NCBI RefSeq assembly: GCF_037975245.1
Contig: NC_092572.1
Span: forward strand, 32,957,989-33,021,988
Direction: 5' to 3'
Length of the DNA: 64,000 bases
From: Apostichopus japonicus
Taxonomy: Eukaryota; Echinodermata; Holothuroidea; Aspidochirotida; Stichopodidae
A program made the translations under genes and the position numbers. The notes beneath the pieces were generated by a model. That model saw nothing but the letters and a program-made list of their open reading frames with translations. It was not told the origin of the DNA and did not search any database. Shown in pieces: positions 43,500-55,687 of this stretch. Positions within the stretch are counted from its first letter, which is position 1. Each line of letters opens with the position of its first letter.

Positions 43500-45000
43500 T
43501 CTCATATATATAGTGGAGGGTCATTTGAGGTCAGCAGAAGTCACAATGTCAAGCCAGTTAAATATAGTAGCCCAACAAGGAAAATTGAATGGATGTCAAA
43601 CTAAGCAGGTGGATGTCATGTAGATATGAATCACAGTGTTTTTGGTTCCTTGCTCTAGCAAAAGGAACCTATGTATTCAGCTTGGCATATGTGTGTGTCT
43701 GTAACACTTGCTTGGGTGCACTGTAACTCAACAAGGAAAAGTTGAACTGATATCAAACTTGGTATTTAGATTCGCCATAGTGAGAAGGTGGGCCCTATTG
43801 TTTTCGCTGCTTGTAAAGGTCACCAAAGGTCAGTTAGGGCCAAAAAGCCAAAATAATAAACAAAGCAATAACTCCCATTGACAGGGTCCGACATGTTTGT
43901 TTTAGAACTAGTTGTAAATGGGGTAGGGGATCGTTTTAACCATAACAGTCGTGTGATCCAAGGTCATCAAAGGTCAATTAGGAGTCAAAAACTAGTATTT
44001 CTGCAATAACTTGAGAACAAAATGTCCGAGTTACGCTATTGTAATCCATTAGTCATCTTTGTGACCTTCAACTTTATGTTGACCTCTTGTGACCTGTATT
44101 AGTTTCTTTGGTTATATATTTGAATTCTTGTAGCCATATTCAGATCTCAAATGGTCTTCCGATCAAAATTGTCCATGGGTTGACCCCTGTGCGACCTTCT
44201 GGTGCAAAGTTAATCAGAGGTTAAGGTTTTTATATAAAATATGCTAAATTTAGGAGATACAGGGCAAAGAAAAAAAGTTTGTCAATATTTTATATAGCTC
44301 TGTGCTCTATAGACGAAACGGTTGGCCCCAAAGGTTGGATTTGATACCTTTTTAGCAATAACATTGTGTGTGTACATTGGAGTGCGTAGCAATTATGCGA
44401 GAATGTGCACATCAATGAGGGGAACTTTTTAATAAAATCAGTCATGTCATCCAAGGTCATTCAAGGTCGCTTATGGGCAAAAAATCTGCCCACTCATGCC
44501 AATTTTTGCAACAACTTCCAATTACGAAATATAAAATAGCTGATATATTGGGACCAGTTGTGAATGAAGTAGGGGCACATTTTCCAAAATAACCGTTATG
44601 TAATCCAAGGTCACCAAAGGTCAATTATGGGTTAAATATGCTTTTTTTTTTGGACTAGTTGTGTAAAGGGTAAGCGATAGTTTCCAAACATAACGGTCAT
44701 GTCATTCAAGGTCAACAAGGGTCAAAAACTCAATCTCCAAACTGATCAAAATTGTCCATGGTTGACCCCTGTGTGACCTTCATGCGGTTTTGTTTGGTTT
44801 TGAGAGGTGGACCACTGTTGACCTCACATGACCTTGGAATAGTGCCTCCAGTGACCTGTATTCGTTTTTTGTTGTTGAATTTTTGAATTTGTGTGGCCAT
44901 ATTTTAAATGTCCATGGGTTGACTCCTGTGCAACCAAAGTTATTAAGTACACTTAGGATGATTCTGCAAGTTCTTATAAACAAATCTAACAAAAGTCAAT
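43500..45000. repeat. AGGTCA-rich dispersed repeat, tandemly degenerate
   Basis: Several related segments, including two copies of GATCAAAATTGTCCATGG (44,163 and 44,743) and many AAGGTCA motifs. GGGTCATTTGAGGTCA (a DR4-type spacing) lies at 43,518-43,533. A further fragment at 45,285-45,390 has AGGTCATTTGAGGTCA at 45,306-45,321. Confidence 0.7.
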
Positions 45001-47205
45001 TGATTCTCAAAAGGACCAATCACTGATTTGTGATATTTATGGCAATGATATCGTGCGTGTACATTCAACCCTGAAATAACAATTTTAGGATAGTGCTTAG
45101 TCCTTATTTATAAGCAAAGAACCATAGTGCCCTTGGGCTCTTGTTTAGTAATTAGATGAATCCTGCTTTCATGAAGGTCAAAAATGGGAAATTCTTGTAA
45201 AAATGATAAGTATGAAAGAGAAACATAGATGGGTCTCACTGTAGTCTAGCACATGAATATCCCTCAATTGATTAGGTGAACTCTTTATCTTTTGATCGTG
45301 GTCATAGGTCATTTGAGGTCAGCAGGGACAAAATATGTGAAAACCTTGTAATTTTAAACAATGTCTCGATTCGCAACCAGTTATTTCATCAAACCTTTAA
45401 TGTAGTTTGCCATTTTGGTATCTTATTCAGTTCCTATGCTGAAAGCATCAGGAACCTATATTAAATTTCAAGTTTGCTTGTACAGTACTGTATTTGAATT
45501 ACTGTGTCTGCATGTGATGCCTAAACACAAACAATTTCAAGACTTCAGCCAGTTGGATTTGGCGTATAGCAAGCAACAATGTTTCTTAAACTTTACACAT
45601 GCAGTTTACAAGGCCATCTAGCCAGAGTTTGAAGTGGGAGAGGGAGTCTGATGTCCCCCTGAAAGAGGGGTCTCAGACACAGTATTGTCCACCCATTGGA
45701 TAATTTCTCTGGATTAGGGGTTAAACGCAAAATGTGTCTATCAGTTCCAACATTCTAACTGCATTGTGCAGTTTAAGATTTCATGTTTTTGAACAGACTG
45801 TGGCTACAGCCCTGCACATACACCAAAGCAACTTCGAGGACATTCTAGATTAGTTTTGTTAGAAAATGACAGACAATGGCTACAGTACAGTCCCCTGTAT
45901 ACATTAAAGCATGTTTACTGTAGATGACATCCAACAGGACCAAAACCTTAATAAATTTGTAAAACATCACAAATGTGTAGTGGAGACTATATACACTTAA
46001 CATTAAAGCCCTATACATCTCAATACCTCTATGTATATATATTGTAATACTTGACAGCATCATGGTGTTTTGCTTCTTCTGCCACATTGCTTAATCAATG
46101 CTCTTGAAATATTTTCCCTTGGTACTAACTACATGGAATCGTTTACAGAATGTAATGTTTTGTAGCCTCAAAGCATTTCAGCCACAAATTATGAGGCAAT
46201 TATGGCTTAATTTGGTGCATTAATCATCTGTGGTTACATCTCATCTGATAGAAGGTTACATCTAGGTGTCAACCACAGTTTTGCTGTAACCACCTGACCT
46301 ACTGGTTCCAGAAATGCTTGCAAGCAGTAAAGCAATAAACAAAGGATGTTAGGCATCTGAAGTTTAGAGAGCTCTGTGCAAATGTGACCAGTAATACCAC
46401 CAGTAGCCAGAAGTGTCTTACAGTTTTCTTCTTACCTGGCAGTGAAGCCTTGATTTGACAATGGAGTTACAAAAGTCTAAACATCTTAGATTGAACTGTT
46501 GCAAAGATATTGTTTGCTTGAAAGTACTGTATATTATACAATTGTGAAATCATATCAAGTTTGAAAGGTCTTCTTTCAGTGAGCAGATAGCTAGTGCTCT
46601 TTTAACGATATTTTTGTTGTTGGAATTGGCTTTAAAGCACTGTACATAATGAATGATATACATATTGTTTGTCATTAAATCATTCTGTAAAGTAGAATAG
46701 ATCAGTAATTACTTTTGCACATTACACTGAGTCTGTGTGCATTGAAATGTCTGTTAACAAATATACCCTAAATAATGTACATCTACAATAACCTTCTTAC
46801 TTTCTTATTAGATAGAGGTCATAGGTCAGTTCACCTAAATATCAATAAGAAACAAATGGGAGAACACACAGTTAACTTTAGATGTGGTTTTGTAGATTTT
46901 CTTTCCTTCCTTACAATATATGTGATGTACAGTATATCCCATTAAGCCTATCAGAGGTCAATACCTACAGTAGCTGATTTGACTTCATTTAGTGTGTGGA
47001 TCTTCTGTGTGAGTAACCAGAATCTTACTCTCTTATGTGGAGTTAAAGAGAAGTTCAAGTCTCAGGCAAGCTGTTGGTTACATCTCAAACATCACTTTTC
47101 AGAAATCTTCTGACCAATGCTAGTCTAAAATGAAAGTAATTGATGTGATTAGTTGGCAAAGATTTACTAAATCAATGGATTGATTGTTGTTTCTCTCTTC
47201 CATAG

Positions 47206-47476
47206 GCATCCATCTTCACCTTCAGCCATCTCAAAGAAGAACTTTCTGCAAAGTTAACCCAAACTGACTGTGGGAATTTAGGCCGCTACTTTTCACTACC
47301 ACCCGATCAAGTGAAGACCATTATTACAAGTCCCTTGTACTCCAAGAACTTTCTGCTTACCCTTGAAGAGAGAGGATACATACACCCTTCAAATGTGAAT
47401 CGATTAACTGATGCACTAACTGAGCTGAAGATTAACCATATTCACTTATTAACAGAGACGTACATGAAGCTGAGAG
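47206..47476 (+). CDS. Death-effector-like domain 1 exon
   Basis: A 271-bp exon with acceptor CTCTCTTCCATAG (47,205) and donor GAGAG followed by GTAGGC. It enters in phase 0 and leaves one base into the next codon. It encodes about 90 residues, the usual size of a death-fold domain. The second half reads FLLTLEERGYIHPSNVNRL and then TDALTELKINHIHLL, which fits the DED pattern: a Leu-rich helix ending in (E)xxG, then a short loop, then Asn and Leu-rich helices. The RxDL charge-triad motif of classical DEDs is not visible, so partner contacts may differ. In the family, DEDs recruit caspase-8/FADD-type partners by homotypic stacking. CARD or a generic death fold are alternatives. Confidence 0.72.
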
Positions 47477-47797
47477 GTAGGCCAATAATCACTAGCTCTC
47501 TTGTAATTATGTATTTTGCCCCCAACTTGCCCTATCCCCCTCCCCCTTCCCCACCCCTACCCCCCAGAAAGATCCCACTTTAAGTATTGATACAAAAAAC
47601 AGGTGGTGATTTATTCTAGATGCTGGCAACCAAAATGTGCACACCAAAACATAGTACATATGTACATTTGTACAAGTGAGCAAAAGTCACCCTGTGCCAT
47701 GATGTGGATTATGCATTTATCAGTGTGCCTGTACGTATCTGTGGATATTTAACAAAAACTGGAAACTTAATTTAATGTTTTACCTTAAACATTTCAG

Positions 47798-48097
47798 ATC
47801 AAGAGACTGAATATGATAGATTCCTCGCCGGCCTCTCTGCTCATTTGACATTTTCCATAACAGTGAAACTGTGTGATAACTTTGAAGTTACTGATAAGAA
47901 CAAGAAGACAGTTATCTCTAGTCAGAATCCAGGACTCTCCTTCCTCCTGACAATTGATAAGATGGGTATAATTAATCCTTCTGATGTCAGCAAATTAGAG
48001 ACTCCTTTAGAGGAATATCGTCTTCTCCAGGCAGTAGCTAAGATACACGAATACCAGTCCTTGGCACTTTCTGACAAAACAAAGGCACAAGATGAAG
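47798..48097 (+). CDS. Death-effector-like domain 2 exon
   Basis: A 300-bp exon with acceptor AAACATTTCAG (47,797) and donor GATGAAG followed by GTATTG. It is entered and left at phase 1. It translates to YDRFLAGLSAHLTFSITVKL, a short polar insert (DKNKKTV), then FLLTIDKMGIINPSDVSKLE and TPLEEYRLLQAVAKIHEYQ. The second half matches the same DED pattern as the preceding exon (Leu-rich helix, MGIINPSD turn, Leu-rich helix), so the two exons look like a tandem duplication, as in caspase-8, c-FLIP or PEA-15-type arrangements. No RxDL motif is seen. The mirrored exon phases are those that permit domain shuffling. Confidence 0.72.
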
Positions 48098-49116
48098 GTA
48101 TTGTTAATTCATGTGTATGTTACAAACTTTACACTCCACTGGTACAAGTGTTGTGCCAGTTATAAGGAACATTCCTGACTTAAGACTTCATACTGTAGCT
48201 CAAACAGTTAAACACACAAAATGCACTCATTATCTAAAAATCATATGTGTGGATTACAGGATATTTTAGAGATAATGAAGAATGAGATGTCAAAATATGT
48301 TTTGAACTGAAGCACATTGATGCAACTCACAGCTTCATAGCATTGTATGTTGTTGAGAAATATAATAATGTAGGTTTTCACTTTATTATGATTAGTGCAT
48401 TGTTCTACTGTGTAATCTGTGATGTCATACAGTGACTATACCAACACCTCTTTCTCCTGTAAAATTAAAGTTATGATATTAATCCTTTGAAAATGTTTTA
48501 GTCGTGTCCCAGGAAGCTGCAGTTTGCAGTGTACTCAAATGACTTCACAATTAACAATGCTCCTAATTATGGAGGAGTCCTACTTGATCAGTGACAAATA
48601 AATAAGGACAGTATCAATTCTTTCCATTTATGACAGCAATTATTGTGCAATGTTTGTCTCTAAATAAAAGAAAATTAATATTTAAATTTGGATTTTCAAT
48701 AGTGGTACATGTAGTGTCATTGATAATGAATTGCAGATAGAGAACAGTATCTGATGGTATGAAGGAAATATAATAACATCTGCGTTTCCAATTTTTTCAA
48801 GTCTGGATGTATGAAACTATTTGTTATTGCTGTTTGTATTACTGAGTAATTTTTAAACTGACTAGCATGTTTGAGCAATGACACATGTCTTAGTTTGTGT
48901 TAGGAGTGAGTTTCCTTTACATTTGAAGATTATACTACTGTAGTTGTTAAGAAATGTTACCAAAGATACAGTGTTACGAGATTGCCCAAACTATTGATAT
49001 CAAAGCACACTTGTTTTTCAGTATGGTAGATATTCTTTATATTGTCATAAACTGCGTAACATTTTAACTTGTTTCAATATAAATTGAACTGTCGTTTCTG
49101 TTTCCTTGTTTTAAAG
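48098..49116. other. Intron between DED-like 2 and NACHT exons
   Basis: AT-rich, with no exon or clear repeat recognised. Confidence 0.7.
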
Positions 49117-50882
49117 ACAAAGAGAGCTTATTCCTGAAATGCTTACAACAGAAGATGAAGAGTTGGTTTGAAACAATGACTCCTGTCCCCTGGATGAAGT
49201 CTTGTCAATGGAAATCTAATGATCTCTTTATTGCCAGCCGCTTAGTCTTAAAAAATTCTGGTTCAAAAATATCTAGCAGAGAAGTTGATCGAAAATGTAA
49301 GCTGCACTACCTAGATATCTTTACTGATGAAAGACTAAAAGCAGAGACTCGAATCATTGTGGAAGGACAGCCAGGCTCCGGCAAGACAATGCTCTCCTCT
49401 CAGTTGGCCTATGACTGGTGTTGTGGAAAGCTTATGGATATCCCCATGGTCATCTATCTGCCCTTGAAAATTGTTGATGACATGACAATTATTCAAGCTA
49501 TCAAGATGTTCTACACCCGTAAAGACATTCCCATCACAGAAGAGGATATTGAGTCTATGCTTAACAGTGGTAAGAAGAAAGTCTACCTCATATTGGATGG
49601 GTTAGAAGAATACAATGGAGGAACCAAAGATGGAAGTCCCTCAGAAGTCATGAGAGTAATGACAAAGGAGAAACTGCCCAACTGCATTGTTATAATCACA
49701 GCTAGGACAGATTATGCCAAGCATCTACCTCCAGGTCCAATGTTGAAGATAGGAAGCTTTGGTGAGGACGAAAGGAATGAATACATTGGAAAACTCTTCT
49801 CTGCTGATGTCAAAAGGCAAGAAGAAGTAAAGGAATTGATTGATAATGTTCCATTTATTCTTGATCTTTGTAATGTTCCACTACTCTTTGTGTTGTTAGT
49901 ACATAACATTGATAGATTAGGAAAGTTACAAGAGGGTCAGCTCGACAGGGTTTCTCCTTTCGTGAAGGCTATTGTAGATATTCTGTGTTCTGTGCAGGAT
50001 GAGGAAGACAACCAGAGTCATCTATTTAACCAGCAGCTGGAATCAGTTTGTGAAGAGGATGAGAGCAGATTAGAGAGTGAAGTATCAATAGAACCCCACA
50101 TTACATTGGAGGAACTTGCCTTTAACGGCCTCTGTAAAGGAAACCAACAATTGTTTTGGCAGAAAAACTTCGTGGATAGATGTGTCAGTAATAGCAAAAC
50201 GTGGACAGATGCTGGGTTACTTGTTGTTGAGGAAGGAACTCCAGATCTTCAGACTGAGTCGGGCAGTGGAAGTCCCCAGAATGATTCCATCAGTGATGAG
50301 TCTAATGTTACTACAGAGATAAATAGAGGAGTATCCCTTGAACCTGATATTTTGGCATCTGTCAATCAATCAGAGAGTAATCCAATATTGGAATCAACAG
50401 AGGAAAAATCAGAACCTTTACTGAACAGAAAAACTCCGAAATATATCTCGTTACAGGTCAAATTCCTCCATAAGTTAATCCAAGAGTGGTTTGCAGCACA
50501 GTATTTAGCTCTCCTGTTCTGGGGTCACAAATCAACTGAACACCATTACATATATCAATTGTTCAGAGAACACCTGGATAACATAGACCCAGCTGATCTC
50601 CATTATGTCTTGCGCTTCACTTGTCACATCTGTCCTCCCAGCTTTCATGTCATTGCCAGTTTTCTAATGAGAGACTTTAAAACAGGAGATGGTGAGATTC
50701 CTGATTACATCATGAACTGCATCTGCCTCTGTTTTGCTGAATATGATGGTTACAAAGGGCACAAGTTCAAGGACATTGTCAAAGAGGTCTGTAGAAGAGA
50801 TTCCGTCAACTTCAGCTCTGAAGATAGTCGACTGCTACTGAGGTCAAAGGTTTCTATGCTCACCTTTGCTTCAAGATCACAG
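49117..50882 (+). CDS. NACHT NTPase exon with following helical region
   Basis: A 1,766-bp exon with acceptor TTGTTTTAAAG (49,116) and donor CACAG followed by GTAAAG. It enters at phase 1 and leaves at phase 0. The Walker A loop GQPGSGKT lies at 49,365-49,388 (model residues 545-552), with LAYDWC just after, as is usual in invertebrate NACHTs. Walker B is VYLILDGLEE at 49,581-49,610, with the acidic pair expected for hydrolysis. A sensor-1-like strand VIITARTD follows. The helical/winged-helix part includes VPFILDLCNVPLLFVLLV and FLHKLIQEWFAAQYLALLF (from about 50,463), a strong NLR signature. An acidic, Ser-rich insert (about 50,010-50,430) separates these. The role is an ATP-driven oligomerisation switch. 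No LRRs follow. Confidence 0.95.
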
Positions 50883-51544
50883 GTAAAGTGTGAATACAAC
50901 TTTCTTAGCTCAAATACACAGCAAACCTCTGCTTATATCCAGATATATGTGATACATAATCTGAAATGTGCATGAATACAACATTCAATTGTCCAGTGTC
51001 GAGTACAACATCAATCTGTAGGATGCAACATTATAGGTCTACCACCAATTTGTGCCAGACCTTAAGTAAATCTAATATGTTGAGATATTAATGGTGTAAG
51101 TTTATTTTAAATATGTTACTTCTTGAAATGTAGTTCTCAATCCAGAGATTAAATTTGATCTTGGTACAAGATCGACCTAATGTATTCATTCTGTGGATAT
51201 CAGACTAAAATACGAATTGATCTACAGGTATTATACAGTGACAGATCATTCTGGGATGTGTGAATCATTTTCAATACAACATCATCATTTGCTGAACTAT
51301 CTATTTAATTTACAAGATCAGTGTATCGTAAAGTACACATTTTGTCAATGGTATTATTAAGGTTGGCTATTAATCAATCCTTAGGATATTGTGATGCATG
51401 AGACAACTCAAGCTGATTAAATACACAACATAGGACATATTACAATGTTCATATCTTCACTAGCAAACAAAGTTAATCTTAATGTCTCTCATCAGGTTTC
51501 TAGTTTTATGGTTTCCATTTGTTATTGTTGGGTACTGATTTCAG
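50883..51544. other. Intron
   Basis: AT-rich. No exon or repeat recognised. Confidence 0.7.
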
Positions 51545-51783
51545 GTTGAAATACTACAATATCTGTGGATTATATTCCAGATTCCAATCAAATGTCTGAA
51601 GCTTTCAGATGTTGTGGAAAAAATTACAGAGAAAGCCCTGATCTTGAAGGCTGATGTCTCGTTGGGAGTTTTGAATACCCTGAGGGCTATTGAAGTGAAT
51701 CGGTGGGACCAGAAGCTGATTCAACAAGATTATAAAGATCTCATTAAATTCATTATCAACAATGAAAAGGTTGAAGTAGCACG
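51545..51783 (+). CDS. Helical linker exon after NACHT
   Basis: A 239-bp exon with acceptor TGATTTCAG (51,544) and donor GCACG followed by GTGAGG. It runs from phase 0 to phase 2. It encodes VEILQYLWIIFQIPIKCLKL and then SDVVEKITEKALILKADVSL, followed by charged helices (LIQQDYKDLIKFIINNEKVEV). It looks alpha-helical and probably extends the NLR helical region. No LRR consensus is present. The open frame, strong splice sites and phase agreement on both sides support it. Confidence 0.8.
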
Positions 51784-52609
51784 GTGAGGACTAATTCAAA
51801 GTTGGCAAACCAAACTAAAGCTTTCGTTATATGTGATATTGAAAATAAGGTTATATTGGATTGTGTGATTTATAGAGCTAATGGAAGAACATTCAGCAGA
51901 AATATCCCCAAGCATTTGACATCTATGAACAATGGGGAACCATGTAAAAGGTTTGGCTTTCTCACTGCATCATTTCTTTTTCTGACAGTCTGCTACATCG
52001 AGATTAGCTTCGACCATGTCTAGGGTGAACTGGTAACCTTTTTAGCAATGTACGCCTTCTATGACCAGTGCTATTGGTCAAAGTCAATCCTTCTCTTCCA
52101 CACATGCTGCCTAGAAGTGTTATCGTGGACATAGAATCATTTGTCTTTTTGATCTGCATATTATTCAGTATAAAGTATTATTAATATATCAGTATTTTTT
52201 GTCTTAAAATTTCCAGTTAAAGCTCTACTCTTATATGGTAAGTTCTCAACTGTTCTCATTATCACGAGAGCTCATTAGATAGCTGGGTTCACCAGATCCA
52301 AAACTGAAAACAAGCCTACTCAACAGTTATAATATCTGTAAAATGTACACTAGGTTGATGATAAGTGCCCCAGACTTCTAGATCAAAGGTCATTTGAGGT
52401 CAGCAATGGTTAAAATATGAAACTCTTGTGTAAATAGGTGATTCCAAGAGTTGGAATTAAGTATCTTGGGTGGGTGGGTGAGCATGGCTGGTCTCAATTT
52501 TCCGTTAACAAAATACAGTTCTTATCATAATATATAATTGTAGAAAACTAAGCATTTTCCTGAAAATTAATATTAATATTTTATCGTACATTTTACTTTT
52601 TTTTCTCAG
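51784..52609. other. Intron
   Basis: Contains an AGGTCA-family fragment with AGGTCATTTGAGGTCA (DR4 spacing) at 52,387-52,402. The 51,784-52,023 ORF begins at the donor and is intronic. Confidence 0.65.
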
Positions 52610-52686
52610 TTTACTATTACCAAGTCCACCGGTGGCTGTGAAAGATGAAAAAGATCTGAATAACTTACAATCCCGAAACATTTCAG
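52610..52686 (+). CDS. Short Pro/charged linker exon
   Basis: A 77-bp exon with acceptor TTTTTTTCTCAG (52,609) and donor ATTTCAG followed by GTAACAT. It completes the split Arg codon and reads LLLPSPPVAVKDEKDLNN, then LQSRNIS. A flexible linker with no domain. Confidence 0.7.
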
Positions 52687-53388
52687 GTAACATACATTCT
52701 ATTTCATGAATAACAAGAGCTTGGTAATTTGATGTAACAGATATTCCTCTGTATATTGATACAATAACTTAGCCTCACATTTTGTTAAAGCTGTTTCATT
52801 CTAGTCCTGCTTCTGCATAGTGGTAAGAAATGTAGCTCTGTCCAGCATGTTGACAAAATGTAACTTAAGGCTTTTAGCCCGCGTACTAATTGTATCAACA
52901 GTTAAACGAGATAGATTATTATACTAGCTTGGACAAGCTGAAATCAGAAAACTTCATTTCATACAAAACTAGACATATTAACAGTGATAGCAATCATCAC
53001 AAGGAAGTGTGAAGACAGCAATTCAAGAAGGTGTTTATTTGTTTTAGTGTGTGTGTGAGTGTGGAGCTGTAAAGTAGATTGAACATCATCAGCTGAGTAA
53101 AATAAATTACTACAGTGAAAGGGATCATGCACAGTTAATTAACAGCATTAGTGCTCTATTTTTTCAGGAGGGAGGAAATGTTTTAGATTATATTAGTGCA
53201 AAACGTTGTGGTTTTCACTAAGTTGATCGTGATGCAATTTATATGATAAGAATTAGTGCCAATATAACCTGTAACTTTGAAATGTTTTTTTTTTATTCTC
53301 AAAACAAAGAAATGTGGCAACGTATACAATGTTCCATGTGAGAGTGGCTGAGGGTTTTATATTTTATCTATTTATACTTTTTTTTCAG

Positions 53389-53450
53389 TTGAATGGATCA
53401 TTGGAGAACACTTAATTCACACATTAAATGTGACAACTGGAGAATGGATG
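53389..53450 (+). CDS. Short linker exon
   Basis: A 62-bp exon with acceptor CTTTTTTTTCAG (53,388) and donor ATGGATG followed by GTGAGA. It goes from phase 1 to phase 0 and encodes VEWIIGEHLIHTLNVTTGEW plus M. Two strands or a short helix are possible. It is supported by splice sites and phase only. Confidence 0.68.
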
Positions 53451-53509
53451 GTGAGATGCATTATCTTGTATTTTTGTTTTAAATTATTGTCATTCATTTC
53501 AGATTGTGT

Positions 53510-54930
53510 TCTGATATTCTTTTGCTTAACCAGCAAAAACTCCTCTTTGAGTTTGAGTCAAGGCAAAAGGAACCTATGACGTGGTGATAGCGTATATGTA
53601 TGTCTCAGCCTAAGGAGTGGTGACATGGGAAAATAAATTTGTGTCACTAGTAGTCAACCAATAGTGGACAATAGTAATCTCTTGTCCAGACAAGGGGTTG
53701 GAATAAAGGGTGTCCTCGGATATAGCTAATTTATTAGAAAACAAGTTTGTAAACACAATAACTCACCAAGCGTGTGGTCCACAAACTTCAAACTCTGTAT
53801 GTTGATAATCGTTACAAAGCTCTTGGCTGCTTTAGTTTATTTGCAATGTCAAATTTAATTTGAGTCTACCTTTGGACAAAATATGGAAACATTGTAAACA
53901 AACTTACTGGACATCAATAGCATTGATAAATGTCATACTTGGGTGGTAGGTGCTCCATAAATCAGCTTTGGTAGAGGTCAAAGGTCAAGTTAGGTCAACA
54001 AGAGGCAAAGTCTGTCGATGTAAACAAGCAGACTCAATTAATCTGGCCTGACGAATCACATAGTTGATATGTGGGTGCCCCTCAGTAAGTTCAAGGTTGC
54101 TTTAGTTATTTGTTAATTTCAATTGGGGTCAGTCGATGTCAAATTTCAAATAATTGTAATTTTGAAAACTCCAAAAGTCAAAGGATAGCTTTGACGAACT
54201 TTACACGTGGTAAGTGGCTCAACCAGATTGAATACTCAAATGTCACTCATGGTGACAATATTAGCTCCAAAATTAAACCTTGGATGAACTTCACACTTGG
54301 TATTTGGATCCAGCCTATTAAGTATACAAACTGTCTGTGCACGGAAGTCAGTAAATGTTCTGATACACTGTAAATGTGGCAAGGAACCACTAAGCCTCTT
54401 GGCTTTCTGGTTTATTCCTTAACAAAGTGCAAACAAGTATATTTGATTCTTGTGTGTTTGTGTGTAACAGTGTTAATGAGATATGCCTGCTAACACATAA
54501 TTAACCATCATGGAATTTTAAGCATTGCATCAAGATTTCTCTGGGAAAGCTGTTGGCTGTTTTCATTATTGTGGTGGTCAGAGGTCATCTGAATCCTAGA
54601 CTTTCTTATGCTTTAGTGGAGATCAAATGTCACTGCAGAACTGAAGAATGCAACATTTCAAACCAATGATGAATATCATGCTTGGTTTGTAGATGTTCCT
54701 AGAGAATTCTTGGCTGTTTGTTTTAGAATTAGGTAGAAAAAAAGGAAGGTCACCATTGGCCAATGTAATTTAGTGTCAGTGAATCTCATTCAGTAGGTAG
54801 GTACCCCTTCTTGAATACTATATCCTTGTAGTAGTTTTTGCAGGGATTATATGTCATATTAATGTCAGCAATGGTCAACAAATTTGAAAATTGTGTAACA
54901 ATTTTACTCATGAAAGTCACCATTGATGAG
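53510..54930. repeat. AGGTCA-rich dispersed repeat cluster in intron
   Basis: Begins with a 'GGCAAAAGGAACCTATGACG' phrase also seen near 43,660 (AAAAGGAACCTATG). At 53,975-53,997 it has AGGTCA-A-AGGTCA-AGTT-AGGTCA, which is a DR1 followed by a DR4. The surrounding text repeats 'GTAAACACAATAACTCAC' and 'CATACTTGG' phrases of the family. The ORF at 54,110-54,373 is repeat read-through. Confidence 0.72.
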
Positions 54931-55626
54931 TGTTTTACTTAGTACATTCATACTCCTTTAGAGTGACTTTTTTGTTGCCACTCATTTTGTGATGACGTAC
55001 AATATTGTACATAGGTCTCAAATAATTTGGAACACTGTATACAGTAGTCAGAAGATGAAATATGCATCAGAGAATTTATGCTCTTGTATTGGGGGACTTT
55101 CACAACCTATGTCTTGTCACACATCTTTGCTGTCTGCAGTATTTTACCTAATTCTCTGCGATATACACTAGAAGTTTATGTTAAGGAAAGTTGTAAACTA
55201 TCCAAATATTTCACAATGAATAATATAATGCCATGAGCCTCCTTTCTTAATACAGTTGTTAATGGGCTTATGATAGATCTAATTTATTCTTAAGCTCAAC
55301 AGTAAAATATCTCTTATTATATAAAACATCTGCCTTTTTAGCCAACATCAGAAAGCTGTTTGGTCTGGATTTTGGGTAATTGTGTTGTATATTGTAAGTT
55401 CTTTTAGTGATAAGTGATTATCAAAACATTTTGATGTAATGGCAAATGGAGCTTCAATGTTGTGATCTCTTAGTTTTGATTTAATTTTATTAAGTTGACC
55501 TACATCAGCAACCGCATTAAATAAAAAAAAAAGGATAAGGCATCATGAAATAGTTTCTATCAGGTTTGTATGATTTTTCACCATAAGTATTTTTGCCTTT
55601 TCTTGTCTGATGAAATCTTCATTTAG

Positions 55627-55687
55627 ATGGAATTTAGATTACCGGGGAGGATGTCAGCAAAATCACCATCACTGAAACCAATCTCTG
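55627..55687 (+). CDS. Short basic/Ser-rich linker exon
   Basis: A 61-bp exon with acceptor ATCTTCATTTAG (55,626) and donor CTCTG followed by GTAAGT. It runs from phase 0 to phase 1 and encodes MEFRLPGRMSAKSPSLKPIS. A flexible tether between the NACHT part and ZU5. Confidence 0.66.

Larger units (their letters stand above)
38237..47205. other. Presumed 9-kb intron
   Basis: Contains the 223-bp tandem repeat (38,340-40,690), AGGTCA-family repeats (43,500-45,390, plus a DR1 at 46,816-46,828) and a G13 run (42,434-42,446). The ORFs at 40,712-40,903 and 42,840-43,091 have no recognisable domain and no convincing splice sites. Confidence 0.6.

Noticed and set aside
49712-49909. Minus-strand ORF within the NACHT exon
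   Set aside because: Shadow of the NACHT reading frame.
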